Assembly: GCF_025660475.1 (NCBI RefSeq) | Contig: NZ_JAOUSF010000003.1 | Location: forward strand, 736,141-800,140 | Direction: 5' to 3' | DNA length: 64,000 bases | Source: Perspicuibacillus lycopersici | GTDB taxonomy: Bacteria > Bacillota > Bacilli > Bacillales > Caldibacillaceae | In this document: one piece after another, positions 30,024-39,332 of the stretch | Position numbering within the stretch: position 1 is the first letter of the stretch | How the letters are laid out: every line of letters starts with the position of its first letter | Program-made: the position numbers and the translations under genes | Notes under the pieces: model-generated | Told to the model about the DNA's origin: nothing | The model's input: only the letters and a program-made list of their open reading frames with translations | The model's database searches: none

Positions 30024-30290
30024 TCAATGATGATTTAATAACGTCATTTCATTTTGTAATTGCTGTAATTGGAGGCGCATTCGGTTTAGTCGTTCCTTTT
30101 GTTCTCCACTTGCACTATGATACATAGCCATTAATTCATTGTAGCGTTCCTCCAATTGGGCCTGTGCTTCACTATATTCTACGTCATGAAAATGGCCTTG
30201 TCTTGAACCATCAATATATTGGTCACGTGCAAGCTGTAGTGTATCCTCACATTTTGAAATAAAACTGTTCATCGCATCACGAGTTGTCAT
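30024..30290 (-). CDS. ytzC: YtzC, DUF2524 family protein
   Basis: This 88 aa, almost fully helical cytosolic protein has a C-terminal coiled-coil-like heptad region (RLNRMRLQLQQLQNEM) and matches the DUF2524/YtzC family by sequence and by position next to ytqA. No function is known. The ATG follows GGGAGG. It is divergent from ytqA. Confidence 0.85.
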   Translation of the reverse strand: MTTRDAMNSFISKCEDTLQLARDQYIDGSRQGHFHDVEYSEAQAQLEERYNELMAMYHSASGEQKERLNRMRLQLQQLQNEMTLLNHH

Positions 30291-30553
30291 GAACGATTCC
30301 TCCCTAGGTGAACGTTACAAACTATTATGAAGGAATATTTTTTCCTTCTGTTTTATTGTCCCACGCTTGCTCCTTTATTTAACAGCAAATTGCTGGTAAA
30401 AGCTTGAGATTTATGGGATTTATTATCCAACGAACGATGAACAATTTCTAACAAGATCGCTATACCGATTGCTTGCCTAAAGAAATACTGATAAAATTTT
30501 CCTTACGTACAAACGTTATGCTATTTTAGCCTAGAGAGGAGCTTACATTATAT

Positions 30554-31516
30554 ATGCATCCTTTTTCCTATGCATTTGATAATAAACGATATCATACATG
30601 GAATTACCATCTTCGCAATCATTTCGGTGAGAAAATTTTTAAAGTTGCATTAGATGGCGGTTTTGATTGCCCTAATCGGGATGGTACAGTAGCCCATGGT
30701 GGCTGTACCTTCTGTAGTGTAGCTGGTTCTGGAGATTTTGCAGGGAACCGTGTCGAGCCTTTAGAAATTCAATTCGAAACAATTAAACAACAAATGCATC
30801 ATAAATGGAAGGATGGTAAATATATCGCTTATTTCCAAGCCTTCACAAATACCCATGCTCCTGTAGAGGTTTTGCGTGAAAAATATGAGACGGTACTTAA
30901 ACAGGAAGGTGTTGTTGGACTTTCAATTGCTACTCGACCAGATTGTCTTCCAGATGATGTCGTTGAATATTTAGCAGAATTGAATGAGCGTACTTATTTA
31001 TGGGTGGAATTAGGATTACAAACCGTTCACGAAAGGACAGCAAAATTAATTAATCGTGCACATGATTACCAATGTTATGTAGATGGCGTAGCAAAACTAA
31101 GAAAGCACGGCATTCGGATTTGTAGTCATATTATTAACGGACTTCCAATGGAAACACCTGAAATGATGATGGAAACCGCAAAGCAAGTAGCTGCATTGGA
31201 TGTACAAGGTATTAAAATCCACCTGCTCCATTTATTAAAAGGAACACCAATGGTCAAGCAATACGAAAAAGGGTTAGTCAAATTTCTTTCCTTTGATGAC
31301 TATGTTCAGTTAGTATGTGATCAATTAGAAATTTTACCACCGGAAATGATTATTCATCGAATTACTGGAGATGGACCAATTGATTTAATGATTGGTCCAA
31401 TGTGGAGTGTTAATAAATGGCAAGTACTAAATGCCATTGATGCAGAATTACAACAAAGAGATAGCTGGCAAGGTAAATTTTTTAAACAAGCTTCAAAGGA
31501 GAAGATTTACAGATGA
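30554..31516 (+). CDS. mnmL: YtqA (MnmL), radical SAM enzyme of tRNA wobble modification
   Basis: This radical SAM protein of the TIGR01212 family has 320 aa. The iron-sulfur cysteines are C39, C51 and C54 (CX11CX2C), the wide-spaced pattern also found in Elp3-like enzymes. In B. subtilis YtqA was linked, with YtqB, to conversion of cmnm5s2U to mnm5s2U at the wobble position of tRNAs; I recall this work and have not checked it. The stop codon overlaps the ytqB start as ATGA, so the two are translationally coupled, which supports a shared pathway. Confidence 0.9.
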   Translation: MHPFSYAFDNKRYHTWNYHLRNHFGEKIFKVALDGGFDCPNRDGTVAHGGCTFCSVAGSGDFAGNRVEPLEIQFETIKQQMHHKWKDGKYIAYFQAFTNTHAPVEVLREKYETVLKQEGVVGLSIATRPDCLPDDVVEYLAELNERTYLWVELGLQTVHERTAKLINRAHDYQCYVDGVAKLRKHGIRICSHIINGLPMETPEMMMETAKQVAALDVQGIKIHLLHLLKGTPMVKQYEKGLVKFLSFDDYVQLVCDQLEILPPEMIIHRITGDGPIDLMIGPMWSVNKWQVLNAIDAELQQRDSWQGKFFKQASKEKIYR

Positions 31517-32085
31517 GGTTAGAAAAGGTCCTTCCATATTCCCATAAGCTTTTAAGCAATGCAATTAAAGCTGGGGATATTGTGGTTGATGCGACAATTG
31601 GCAATGGTAATGACACCCTCTTTCTTGCGCAGCTTGTTGGTGAAGAAGGTATAGTATACGGTTTTGATGTGCAAAAGCAGGCAATTAAGCGTACAAATGA
31701 GCGACTGCAACAACACGGCGTCTCTAAACAGGTTATTCTCTTCCATGCAGGACATGAACAGCTAAAAGAAAAAATACCAATCGAACAGCAAAAAAAAATT
31801 TCAGCAGCAATCTTTAACCTCGGATATTTACCGAGCGGTGACCATTCGATTGTAACACTACCAGTGACAACGATTTCTGCTATTGAACAATTACTTGAAA
31901 ATATCGCCCCAGGAGGTATCATTGTTCTCGTAATTTATCATGGTCATCCAGAAGGAAAAGTGGAAAAGGATGCCATCCTAGAATACGTAAAAACAATTGA
32001 TCAAGCACAGGCAAATGTTTTATTGTACCAGTTTATCAATCAAAAAAATAATCCACCTTTCATTATTGCAATTGAAAAAAGATGA
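31513..32085 (+). CDS. mnmM: YtqB (MnmM), SAM-dependent tRNA methyltransferase
   Basis: This class I methyltransferase of 190 aa has the SAM-binding loop DATIGNGNDT near residue 26 and a post-I acidic GFDVQ near residue 51. B. subtilis YtqB was shown to methylate 5-aminomethyl-2-thiouridine in tRNA and was renamed MnmM, which would be the last step to mnm5s2U. The start ATG overlaps the stop of mnmL by four bases. A bidirectional terminator follows. Confidence 0.9.
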   Translation: MRLEKVLPYSHKLLSNAIKAGDIVVDATIGNGNDTLFLAQLVGEEGIVYGFDVQKQAIKRTNERLQQHGVSKQVILFHAGHEQLKEKIPIEQQKKISAAIFNLGYLPSGDHSIVTLPVTTISAIEQLLENIAPGGIIVLVIYHGHPEGKVEKDAILEYVKTIDQAQANVLLYQFINQKNNPPFIIAIEKR

Positions 32086-32098
32086 AGATATAAAACGA

Positions 32099-32128
32099 GA
32101 AGCTCCGAAATTGTACGGAGCTTCTTTA
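32099..32128. terminator. Terminator between mnmM and the LLM gene
   Basis: GAAGCTCCG and CGGAGCTTC form a nine-base-pair GC-rich stem followed by TTTAAT. It lies 14 bases after mnmM and before the convergent flavoenzyme gene. Confidence 0.75.
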
Positions 32129-32142
32129 ATGCAAGAAATTAC

Positions 32143-33147
32143 TCAAGCCATTATGTCTGCAATTAATTCGAAGGAATGTACTTTTTCTTGAAAATCAAAG
32201 GCATTCGTAACAAGCATTATTTCATCTGTTTCATAGCTATCACTTATTTTATTTAATTGTTCTTTTATCATTTCGGGTGTACCAACAATCATTCGCTTCC
32301 GATTTTCTTTCACATGTGCTAATTCAAAGGAGCTATAGCTGTAGGCTCGTGCCTTTTCCGGGCTTGGAGTTCCGTGCGACTCCATTCCGTTTAGATGCAT
32401 AATCATCGCTAAATCATTACTTGCAGCAATCCGCTCCGCATCTTCCACTGTTGGAGCACATATAGCATGAACAGTGACGATATTTTTCGGGTTTGGATAA
32501 TGCTTGGAGGGGGTAAAATCCTTTATATACGATTTCATGAAATGATTTCCTTCTTCCCCGTTGATAAATAAAGCAAAATTATAAGGCAGCCCCATTTTTG
32601 CCGCTAAACTCGCACTATTCCGGCTGGACCCTAACATCCATAGCTCTGGTGCAGTTTGTATTATAGGAGATGCCTTTAGTCCATAAAGTGGATTGTCCTT
32701 TGGTAATTCATCGTACAAATAATGTAACAAATCCATTACTTTTTCAGGATAATGATCTACATCTCGCATTTTTCCATTATTTAACGCAATGGATGCTCTT
32801 GGCATACCACCTGGTGCTCGCCCAATCCCAATATCTATCCTCCCTGGAGCAAGTCCTGCAATTACTCGGAAATTTTCCGCCACCTTATAAGGACTATAGT
32901 GTGATAGCATTACCCCACCAGACCCTAATCGAAGGTTATTTGTAGATGCTGCCAAATAAGCAATTAACACTTCTGGTGATGAGCCAGCTAAACTATACGT
33001 ATCATGATGCTCAGAAACCCAGAAACGATGATAACCGAATGTTTCTGCAGCCTGTGCTAGTGTAACTGTATTCTGAAGTGCCTCCTCCGCACGCTCTCCT
33101 TCTGAAATTGGCGATTGATCTAAAATACTTAATGTAATTTTTCCCAT
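32143..33147 (-). CDS. LLM-class flavin-dependent monooxygenase
   Basis: This is a luciferase-like monooxygenase of 334 aa: it begins ITLSILDQSP, has the WVSEHHDTYSLAGSSPEVL stretch typical of this subfamily, and GRIDIGIGRAPGG near residue 104. These TIM-barrel enzymes use reduced FMN to oxidise a range of small molecules; the substrate cannot be read from sequence. It starts 30 bases after the ytpB stop on the same strand, with AGGATG as ribosome site, so the two are probably one operon. Confidence 0.85.
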   Translation of the reverse strand: MGKITLSILDQSPISEGERAEEALQNTVTLAQAAETFGYHRFWVSEHHDTYSLAGSSPEVLIAYLAASTNNLRLGSGGVMLSHYSPYKVAENFRVIAGLAPGRIDIGIGRAPGGMPRASIALNNGKMRDVDHYPEKVMDLLHYLYDELPKDNPLYGLKASPIIQTAPELWMLGSSRNSASLAAKMGLPYNFALFINGEEGNHFMKSYIKDFTPSKHYPNPKNIVTVHAICAPTVEDAERIAASNDLAMIMHLNGMESHGTPSPEKARAYSYSSFELAHVKENRKRMIVGTPEMIKEQLNKISDSYETDEIMLVTNAFDFQEKVHSFELIADIMA

Positions 33148-33177
33148 TTTAGCATCATCCTATCTATTTTTTCGCTA

Positions 33178-34245
33178 TTACCGAAAAACCGCTTGTAATT
33201 TACGATAGGCTTTACAGTTTATGTAAAAGAAATAGCTTGCCGATCCACCATATTTAATTAATTTTTTTGCGATTTTCCTTACGTTGTGCTGACTATTTAA
33301 TTTACTATCTGATAAATATATTCCAAGTAAGCCACGATTAATCAATTGATGAAACTTTTCATTTGGAAGCTGTTCAGTATGGCGATCAGCCTCTCGAAGA
33401 AACATCTGCAGTCGATTAAATAATGTCTCATTATTTTCATAGTAGGAACAAAAATTCAAATCCCCACCATCCAAATCTTCCTCCTGATCAATGAAGTAAT
33501 CTAATAATATATGTAAGCCTTGAATATATGGAAAATAGCCATTAATAATAGCTTGTCCGTGTTTCTCCGTAAAATCCTCTCGCATCGCATAAGAAACTAG
33601 ACAAAAAATACCGAGCGTTGAGCCTGTACAGGCGGAAAATTCATACCATTCCATATCCGGAAGGTTCTGTTCATTTTGTGCAAACCAATTCTGTAATCGT
33701 GGAACTCTTTCATCAACAATAACATGTTTATGTACTTGCAAATCACAATAATAATGACATAATGTCCATAAGTTTTCCTTAATTAATGGATAATGAGTAA
33801 TTTCTTTGAGAACCGTTTGGCAGGTAGCAACCAATTCTGTAAGATAACCACCATCCTCAAAGTCATCACGATAGCGGTAATAGTCTTTGGTCTTTGCGCC
33901 AGGAGTTAATGCATGTATCATTGCTTCATGTAATGCAGCAAAATCATCTGGATTCTGTGATGTGCTTCTATCACATAAATTATCTAAATAATCGCTAATC
34001 GTCTGATATGCTACAATAAAGGGAATTACCTTATCATAATAGTCTTCTGCAAGTAAAGCTAAAATCGCTCCTCCCTCACAATGAAATAGCTTTCGATCAA
34101 TGCTAGCAAGTGCTTGTTTCCTAAGTTCCTTATTGGGAATTTCATTTGCTTGTTTTTTCCAATAGTCGATTTCCTTATGAACAATTGGGAATATCTTTTT
34201 ATACGAATGAACTACTAATGAAATCGGACTTTGTGGTACTGACAC
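33178..34245 (-). CDS. ytpB: YtpB, tetraprenyl-beta-curcumene synthase
   Basis: This DUF2600-family terpene synthase has 355 aa. B. subtilis YtpB forms tetraprenyl-beta-curcumene from heptaprenyl diphosphate (C35), a step towards the sesquarterpenes found in spores. The aspartate-rich DYLDNLCDR near residue 85 and DQEEDLDGGDL near 250 are the likely metal and diphosphate-binding sites. The start is GTG with GAGGTG seven bases upstream. In B. subtilis it pairs with a lysophospholipase gene (ytpA); here the downstream partner is a flavin monooxygenase. Confidence 0.9.
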   Translation of the reverse strand: MSVPQSPISLVVHSYKKIFPIVHKEIDYWKKQANEIPNKELRKQALASIDRKLFHCEGGAILALLAEDYYDKVIPFIVAYQTISDYLDNLCDRSTSQNPDDFAALHEAMIHALTPGAKTKDYYRYRDDFEDGGYLTELVATCQTVLKEITHYPLIKENLWTLCHYYCDLQVHKHVIVDERVPRLQNWFAQNEQNLPDMEWYEFSACTGSTLGIFCLVSYAMREDFTEKHGQAIINGYFPYIQGLHILLDYFIDQEEDLDGGDLNFCSYYENNETLFNRLQMFLREADRHTEQLPNEKFHQLINRGLLGIYLSDSKLNSQHNVRKIAKKLIKYGGSASYFFYINCKAYRKLQAVFR

Positions 34246-34476
34246 GAAAATTCACCTCGCTCCATTAATTTTGCCTAATATGCAATCCTGTTTTTTATTT
34301 ATTCTCTAATATCCGTTTCCTTCTATAATTGTATTGTTTTCCATGGTCTTCTTATTATAACAAGATGAAAATTAAAAATCTTTCGATTGGATATCTATAC
34401 ACATCTAAATTTAATGTAAAATAATGAAGTATAGGAAAATTTTTAGCACAATTCAAGAATAGGGGGGAATTTTAAT

Positions 34477-35004
34477 ATGTATAAGCTTTATCCATATAAA
34501 GAATATTATCCTAACATTCATGAAACAGTGTTTTTAGCTGACTTTGTTACCATTACTGGAAATGTAGAAATCGACGAATTTTCTAGCATTTGGTTTAACA
34601 CTGTTATTCGCGGGGATGTTGCACCGACAAAAATTGGAAAAAATACGAATATCCAAGATTTATGTGTACTTCATCAAAGTCCAAATAATCCTCTAATAAT
34701 TGAGGATGAAGTAACCATCGGACATCAAGTAACATTACATAGCTGTACGATCCGAAAAAATGCTTTAATCGGAATGGGATCAATCATTTTAGATGGTGCA
34801 GAAATTGGAGAAGGTGCTTTTATCGGTGCAGGCAGCCTAGTTCCTCAAGGGAAAACCATTCCGCCAAATAGTTTAGCTTTTGGTAGACCGGCAAAGGTGA
34901 TTCGTGAATTAACAGAAGCCGACATACAAGATATGAACCGGATCGTTCGTGAATACCGTGAAAAGGGACAGTTTTATAAATCCATCCAGCATACCGATGA
35001 TTAA
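34477..35004 (+). CDS. ytoA: YtoA, gamma carbonic anhydrase-like protein
   Basis: This left-handed beta-helix protein of 175 aa is built from hexapeptide repeats (for example SIWFNTVIRGDVAPTKIGKNTNIQD). The three zinc histidines of the gamma-carbonic anhydrase family are represented by LHQS, GHQV and LHSC. Catalysis in bacilli has not been clearly shown. The ribosome site is AGGGGGGA. It is near asnB as in B. subtilis. Confidence 0.88.
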   Translation: MYKLYPYKEYYPNIHETVFLADFVTITGNVEIDEFSSIWFNTVIRGDVAPTKIGKNTNIQDLCVLHQSPNNPLIIEDEVTIGHQVTLHSCTIRKNALIGMGSIILDGAEIGEGAFIGAGSLVPQGKTIPPNSLAFGRPAKVIRELTEADIQDMNRIVREYREKGQFYKSIQHTDD

Positions 35005-35040
35005 TATTTATTTCATCATTTCTACATTCATGAAAGAATA

Positions 35041-35073
35041 AATAGCTACTCGAATTGCGAGTAGCTATTTTTT
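35041..35073. terminator. Bidirectional terminator, ytoA / asnB
   Basis: AATAGCTACTCG and CGAGTAGCTATT form a 12-base-pair stem with a TTTTTT exit on the plus strand and an A/T-rich exit on the other, between convergent genes. Confidence 0.88.
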
Positions 35074-35106
35074 AACTCATTTTCTAACGTGATATTAGAC
35101 ATAAAA

Positions 35107-37005
35107 TTATACGAAAGCTTTTTCTTTAATTAATGATGCTTCAAAGTCATATTTTTCTTCCACATATACCGCATGCCAAATCATAAATACTAAGACAGTC
35201 CAAATTTTCCTACTATAATCACCTTTATTATTTCGGTGATCCTCTAATAAATCAAGAACGACTTGTTTATTTAAGACATGATCTGTTTCACTTGATTTAA
35301 TAATATTTACAGCCCAATCATACATTTCATTCTTTAACCAATGACGAATTGGTACTGGGAATCCTAATTTTTTTCGGTTTAATACATGGTCTGGAATAAT
35401 ACCCTCTGATGCCTTTCGTAAAATATATTTCGTTGTACCATTAGCCGTTTTTATTGAATCTGGAATTTTCGATGCTACATCAAAAACTTCCTTATCTAAA
35501 AATGGTACACGTAATTCCAAGGAATGAGCCATTGTCATTTTGTCTGCTTTTAATAAAATATCGCCTCGAAGCCATGTATGAATATCAATATATTGCATCC
35601 GCTCCACTGGATTATAATTTGTTGTCTCTTTATAAAATGGATTGGTAATGTCTAAATAGTTGATGGACTTATTGTATTTTGCCATTAATTTCATTTTTTC
35701 TTCTTCTAAAAACATTTTTGCATTGCCAATATATCTTTCTTCCATCGGTGTTGTTCCTCGTTCAAGAAAGCTTTTTCCTTTCACACCTTCTGGTAATATA
35801 CGTGCAATGTAACGAAGAATGGATTTCATTGCATTTGGTATTTTGTTAAATACACTTAAAGATTGTGGTTCACGATAAATATTGTATCCACCAAATAATT
35901 CATCTGAGCCTTCACCAGATAATACTACTGTTACATGCTTACGTGCTTCCCTCGATACAAAATACAATGGAACACAGGCTGGATCTGCTAGTGGATCATC
36001 GAGATGCCAAATAATTTCCGGTAATTCCTTCATATATTCTTCAGGAGAAATTATATAGCTAATATTTTCAAGCCCAAGCTTATCCGCTGTTTCCTTGGCC
36101 ACATCAATTTCACTAAAGCCATCATGATCGAAGCCAACAGAAAATGTTTTAATGCTAGGATGGAATTCCTTCGCAATTGAGGCAATAATCGTTGAATCGA
36201 TACCGCCTGATAAGAAGGATCCTACAGGAACATCACTTCGCATATGCATTTTTACAGAATCATATAATACATCACGAATTTCTTTTACCCATTGTTCCTC
36301 TGATTTTTGAATCGGTTGGAAGCTTGCTTTCCAATATTGTTCTACTTGCATTGGTTGACCAATTTTTTTCATAAAATAATGGCCAGGTAATAGTTTTTCT
36401 ATATTGGAAGTTAAAGAATATGGTTCTGGTACATATTGATAAGTTAAATAATATTGAAGTGATTTCTCATCTAAGTGCTGATCCTTCATTGCCAGTAAAA
36501 TACTTTTCTTTTCAGAGGCAAAAAAGGTTTGATTATTTTCTTCATCGTGATAATAAAACATAGGTTTTATACCAAATGGGTCACGAGCACCGAATAATGT
36601 TTTTTCTTCTTTATCCCAAATTAGAAATGCAAACATTCCTCTTAATTTTTCCACTGCTTTTTCTTTTAGTTGGCTATACAACGCAATGATGACTTCAGTA
36701 TCAGAATGTGTCGCAAAAGATAAGCCTTGCTCCACTAATTCTTCTCTAATTTCAAGATAGTTATATATTTCACCATTAAAGATAATCCAATATCGCTCAT
36801 TTTCATAGGATAATGGTTGCTTACCTGCCTCAATATCAATAATGCTTAATCTTCGAAAACCAAACTGAACATGCTCATCGTAAAAGAATCCTTCATCATC
36901 TGGTCCCCGATGGGCAATAACATTGTTCATTTGTTTAAATAAATGCAATTCTTCTTCTGTATATTGTTTTGGTTCATTATGAATACATCCAATAAATCCA
37001 CACAT
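35107..37005 (-). CDS. asnB: AsnB, glutamine-hydrolysing asparagine synthetase
   Basis: This enzyme makes asparagine from aspartate, glutamine and ATP. After removal of Met1 the mature N-terminus is Cys2, the glutaminase nucleophile (MCGFIG). RGPDDEGFF, EIYNYLEIR and GRRLSI-type elements complete the glutaminase domain (about 1-200). The synthetase PP-loop SGGIDS lies near residue 263. The length of 632 aa is normal for the Bacillus enzyme. The upstream 426 bases before metK contain a 33-base dyad at 37232-37264. The ATG follows GTAGGTG. Confidence 0.95.
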   Translation of the reverse strand: MCGFIGCIHNEPKQYTEEELHLFKQMNNVIAHRGPDDEGFFYDEHVQFGFRRLSIIDIEAGKQPLSYENERYWIIFNGEIYNYLEIREELVEQGLSFATHSDTEVIIALYSQLKEKAVEKLRGMFAFLIWDKEEKTLFGARDPFGIKPMFYYHDEENNQTFFASEKKSILLAMKDQHLDEKSLQYYLTYQYVPEPYSLTSNIEKLLPGHYFMKKIGQPMQVEQYWKASFQPIQKSEEQWVKEIRDVLYDSVKMHMRSDVPVGSFLSGGIDSTIIASIAKEFHPSIKTFSVGFDHDGFSEIDVAKETADKLGLENISYIISPEEYMKELPEIIWHLDDPLADPACVPLYFVSREARKHVTVVLSGEGSDELFGGYNIYREPQSLSVFNKIPNAMKSILRYIARILPEGVKGKSFLERGTTPMEERYIGNAKMFLEEEKMKLMAKYNKSINYLDITNPFYKETTNYNPVERMQYIDIHTWLRGDILLKADKMTMAHSLELRVPFLDKEVFDVASKIPDSIKTANGTTKYILRKASEGIIPDHVLNRKKLGFPVPIRHWLKNEMYDWAVNIIKSSETDHVLNKQVVLDLLEDHRNNKGDYSRKIWTVLVFMIWHAVYVEEKYDFEASLIKEKAFV

Positions 37006-37231
37006 TTATATATAAGCACCTACTCTATCTATCAATTATTATTTGTTTTAGTATAGTAATTTAAAGCTACATGTATTTTATCATTAAAGACGAAAAAGAC
37101 CATATAATTGTTTCAGCTTATTTCTTTAAAAAACAACTAATTTTTATTTTATCACTTACAAAAAAAGATTTCCTCCTAAAATTATCATTTCTTTCCCAAA
37201 ATTTATTGGAAAATTTTTCAATCCTATATTT

Positions 37232-37264
37232 CTTAACAGTAAAGTAGTTAGCTTCACTGTCAAG
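37232..37264. repeat. 33-base imperfect dyad upstream of asnB
   Basis: CTTAACAGTAAAG and CTTCACTGTCAAG are imperfect inverted arms (11 of 13 pairs) around TAGTTAG. Neither exit has a T run, so it does not look like a terminator. On the minus strand the arm contains TTGACA, a consensus -35 for asnB, so it could be an operator. The rest of 37006-37431 is AT-rich, apart from the metK terminator. Confidence 0.5.
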
Positions 37265-37387
37265 GAAAGTGTAGTTTTAGTTTTTTACGGTGACCACATG
37301 TGTATACTCTGCTAGCATTCCAATAAAATAAGTCTATAGAAAGCAGCCTTTCCTACTATAGAAAAGTGAATATATTTTTTCGTAAAA

Positions 37388-37414
37388 TAAAAAAGCCTCC
37401 CTTTTGGAGAGGCT
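37388..37414 (-). terminator. Terminator after metK
   Basis: On the minus strand AGCCTC and GAGGCT form the stem around TCCAAAAGG, followed by TTTTTTATTTT, 18 bases after the metK stop. Confidence 0.85.
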
Positions 37415-37431
37415 GTTAATGGTTTAATTTG

Positions 37432-38631
37432 TTATTTCGTTAATGCTTGATCTTTCAATGTTTCTGCTTTATCTGTTTTTTCCCACGGTAAATTGACATC
37501 TGTTCTGCCAAAATGTCCATAAGCTGCCGTTTGCTTATAGATTGGGCGGCGTAAATCTAACATTTTAATTATGCCTGCAGGACGTAAATCAAAGTTATTC
37601 CGAACAACATCCACTAAGACGCTTTCGCTTACCTTCCCTGTCCCGAAAGTATCAACGGAGATGGAAACAGGCTGTGCTACTCCTATTGCATAGGCTAATT
37701 GAACCTCACATTTATCTGCAAGTCCTGCCGCAACGATATTTTTCGCTACATAACGAGCTGCATATGCTGCGGAACGGTCCACTTTTGTCGGATCCTTTCC
37801 AGAAAATGCGCCACCACCATGACGTGCATAGCCACCATATGTATCAACAATAATTTTCCGACCAGTTAATCCAGCATCTCCTTGTGGGCCACCAATAACA
37901 AATCTTCCAGTTGGATTTATGAAATATTTTGTATTTCCATCGATAAGTTCACTTGGAACTACAGGATCAATAACATATTCCTTAATATTTTTTTGAATTT
38001 GGTCTAGTGAAATTTCTGGATGATGCTGAGTAGAGATAACAATGGTATCAATCCGTACAGGTTTTCCATTTTCATCATATTCTACTGTTACTTGTGTTTT
38101 TCCATCAGGACGCAAATAAGGTAATATTTCTTCTTTACGAACTTCTGCTAAGCGTCGCGATAATTTATGTGCCAATGAAATTGGAAGTGGCATCAATTCC
38201 TTTGTCTCATTACAAGCAAAGCCGAACATTAATCCTTGGTCACCCGCACCAATTGCTTCGATTTCCTCATCGGACATCGTACCTTCACGTGCTTCTAATG
38301 CTTGGTTTACTCCCATTGCGATATCCGCTGATTGTTCATCTATAGAAGTTAAAACACCGCATGTTTCTGCATCGAAGCCATATTTTGCACGAGTATATCC
38401 AATTTCTCTTACAGTATCACGAACAATTTTTGAGATATCTACATATGATGTTGTCGTAATTTCACCTGCCACCAATACAAGCCCAGTTGTAATAGAAGTT
38501 TCAGCCGCAACACGTGCATTTGGGTCTTTACTAAGGATTGCATCTAGAATTGCGTCGGAAATTTGGTCACAAATTTTATCCGGATGGCCTTCTGTAACGG
38601 ATTCAGAAGTAAATAAACGTCGATTTGTCAT
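37432..38631 (-). CDS. metK: MetK, S-adenosylmethionine synthetase
   Basis: This enzyme forms SAM from methionine and ATP. The protein of 399 aa shows the start [19 protein letters not shown] (methionine/ATP site), [10 protein letters not shown] near residue 120 and the phosphate-binding [16 protein letters not shown] near residue 266, all intact. The ATG follows AAGGAGG. Control is by the SAM-I riboswitch at 38951-39104, although about 320 bases of leader lie between its terminator and the start codon. Confidence 0.97.
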   Translation of the reverse strand: MTNRRLFTSESVTEGHPDKICDQISDAILDAILSKDPNARVAAETSITTGLVLVAGEITTTSYVDISKIVRDTVREIGYTRAKYGFDAETCGVLTSIDEQSADIAMGVNQALEAREGTMSDEEIEAIGAGDQGLMFGFACNETKELMPLPISLAHKLSRRLAEVRKEEILPYLRPDGKTQVTVEYDENGKPVRIDTIVISTQHHPEISLDQIQKNIKEYVIDPVVPSELIDGNTKYFINPTGRFVIGGPQGDAGLTGRKIIVDTYGGYARHGGGAFSGKDPTKVDRSAAYAARYVAKNIVAAGLADKCEVQLAYAIGVAQPVSISVDTFGTGKVSESVLVDVVRNNFDLRPAGIIKMLDLRRPIYKQTAAYGHFGRTDVNLPWEKTDKAETLKDQALTK

Positions 38632-38950
38632 TTTAGACCTCCTTAATTTTCTACAATGTACGGATACTTATCTCTTTCCCATTCAAAGCTATATTATGAA
38701 ATCCTAATGAAATAAGTCACAATCCTAATTTGGAAAGTTTGGACATAAATTAGTATGTAAAATTATTCCCCTAATTATAAACATTAATTGCTTTTCTATT
38801 ATTTTAGGATTGCAGGAACATAATTAGTATTTTCAATTTTTAAGTTGGCATATTTTATTAATAGGTTGTTACTAATGATCGCATTCGCATCAATAAATCA
38901 ATCGAGATACGAATCATATAACAACAAACTACTATAAATAGCAATTAAAA

Positions 38951-39104
38951 AACCTTCCCATTATGAGGAAAGGTTATGTTCGCTTGATACCTTTCACTCT
39001 TATCGCTCAAGGATTTTCCTTGCATCAGGTTAGCACCTTTCTCAAGGATGAGTAGGTTGCTGGGTTTCATTGGGCCTGTCCCTCCACCATCTCGGGATAA
39101 GAGT
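38951..39104 (-). promoter_or_regulatory. SAM-I (S-box) riboswitch with terminator
   Basis: On the minus strand P1 is ACTCTTATC (39096-39104) pairing with GATAAGAGT (38996-39004). Between them stand the S-box core blocks GGTGGAGGGACAGGCCC, AATGAAACCCAGCAACC, GGTGCTAACCTGATGC and the closing AAGGAAAATCCTTGAGCG. The terminator (AACCTTTCC / GGGAAGGTT, then TTTTTT) sits at 38951-38975. With SAM bound, transcription into metK should stop. Confidence 0.93.
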
Positions 39105-39120
39105 ATCCGTTCAAAATTAA

Positions 39121-39150
39121 ATCATACATGAAAAAATCAAGTGATGTCAA
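39121..39150 (-). promoter_or_regulatory. Sigma-A promoter of the metK riboswitch leader
   Basis: On the minus strand a consensus TTGACA (39145-39150) and TATGAT (39121-39126) are 18 bases apart, ending about 17 bases before the aptamer P1. Confidence 0.75.
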
Positions 39151-39262
39151 TTACTTTTGCTTTAAATAGTCAAATTATATAAAATTATTTACCCATAATC
39201 GGAATATATTTTTTAATACCATTCTTCATTGAAAAATATTCAAATTATTTCAATAAATAGTA

Positions 39263-39290
39263 TAGACTATTATGTTTAATGTGTTATACT
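39263..39290 (+). promoter_or_regulatory. pckA promoter with overlapping CcpN-like operator
   Basis: TAGACT (39263-39268) and TATACT (39285-39290) are 16 bases apart, upstream of pckA. TGTGTTATACT at 39280-39290 fits the CcpN operator pattern TRTGHYATAYW that I recall from B. subtilis gapB and pckA, and covers the -10. CcpN represses gluconeogenic genes on glycolytic carbon sources, so this is the expected target. Confidence 0.55.
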
Positions 39291-39332
39291 CTTTTCATAG
39301 AAATATATAGTAAAATCCTAAAAGGGAGTGTT

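Noticed and set aside
30330..30352. GAAGGAA/TTCCTTC hairpin followed by T residues before mnmL
   Set aside because: It lies between divergent genes where no plus-strand transcript should end; probably chance.
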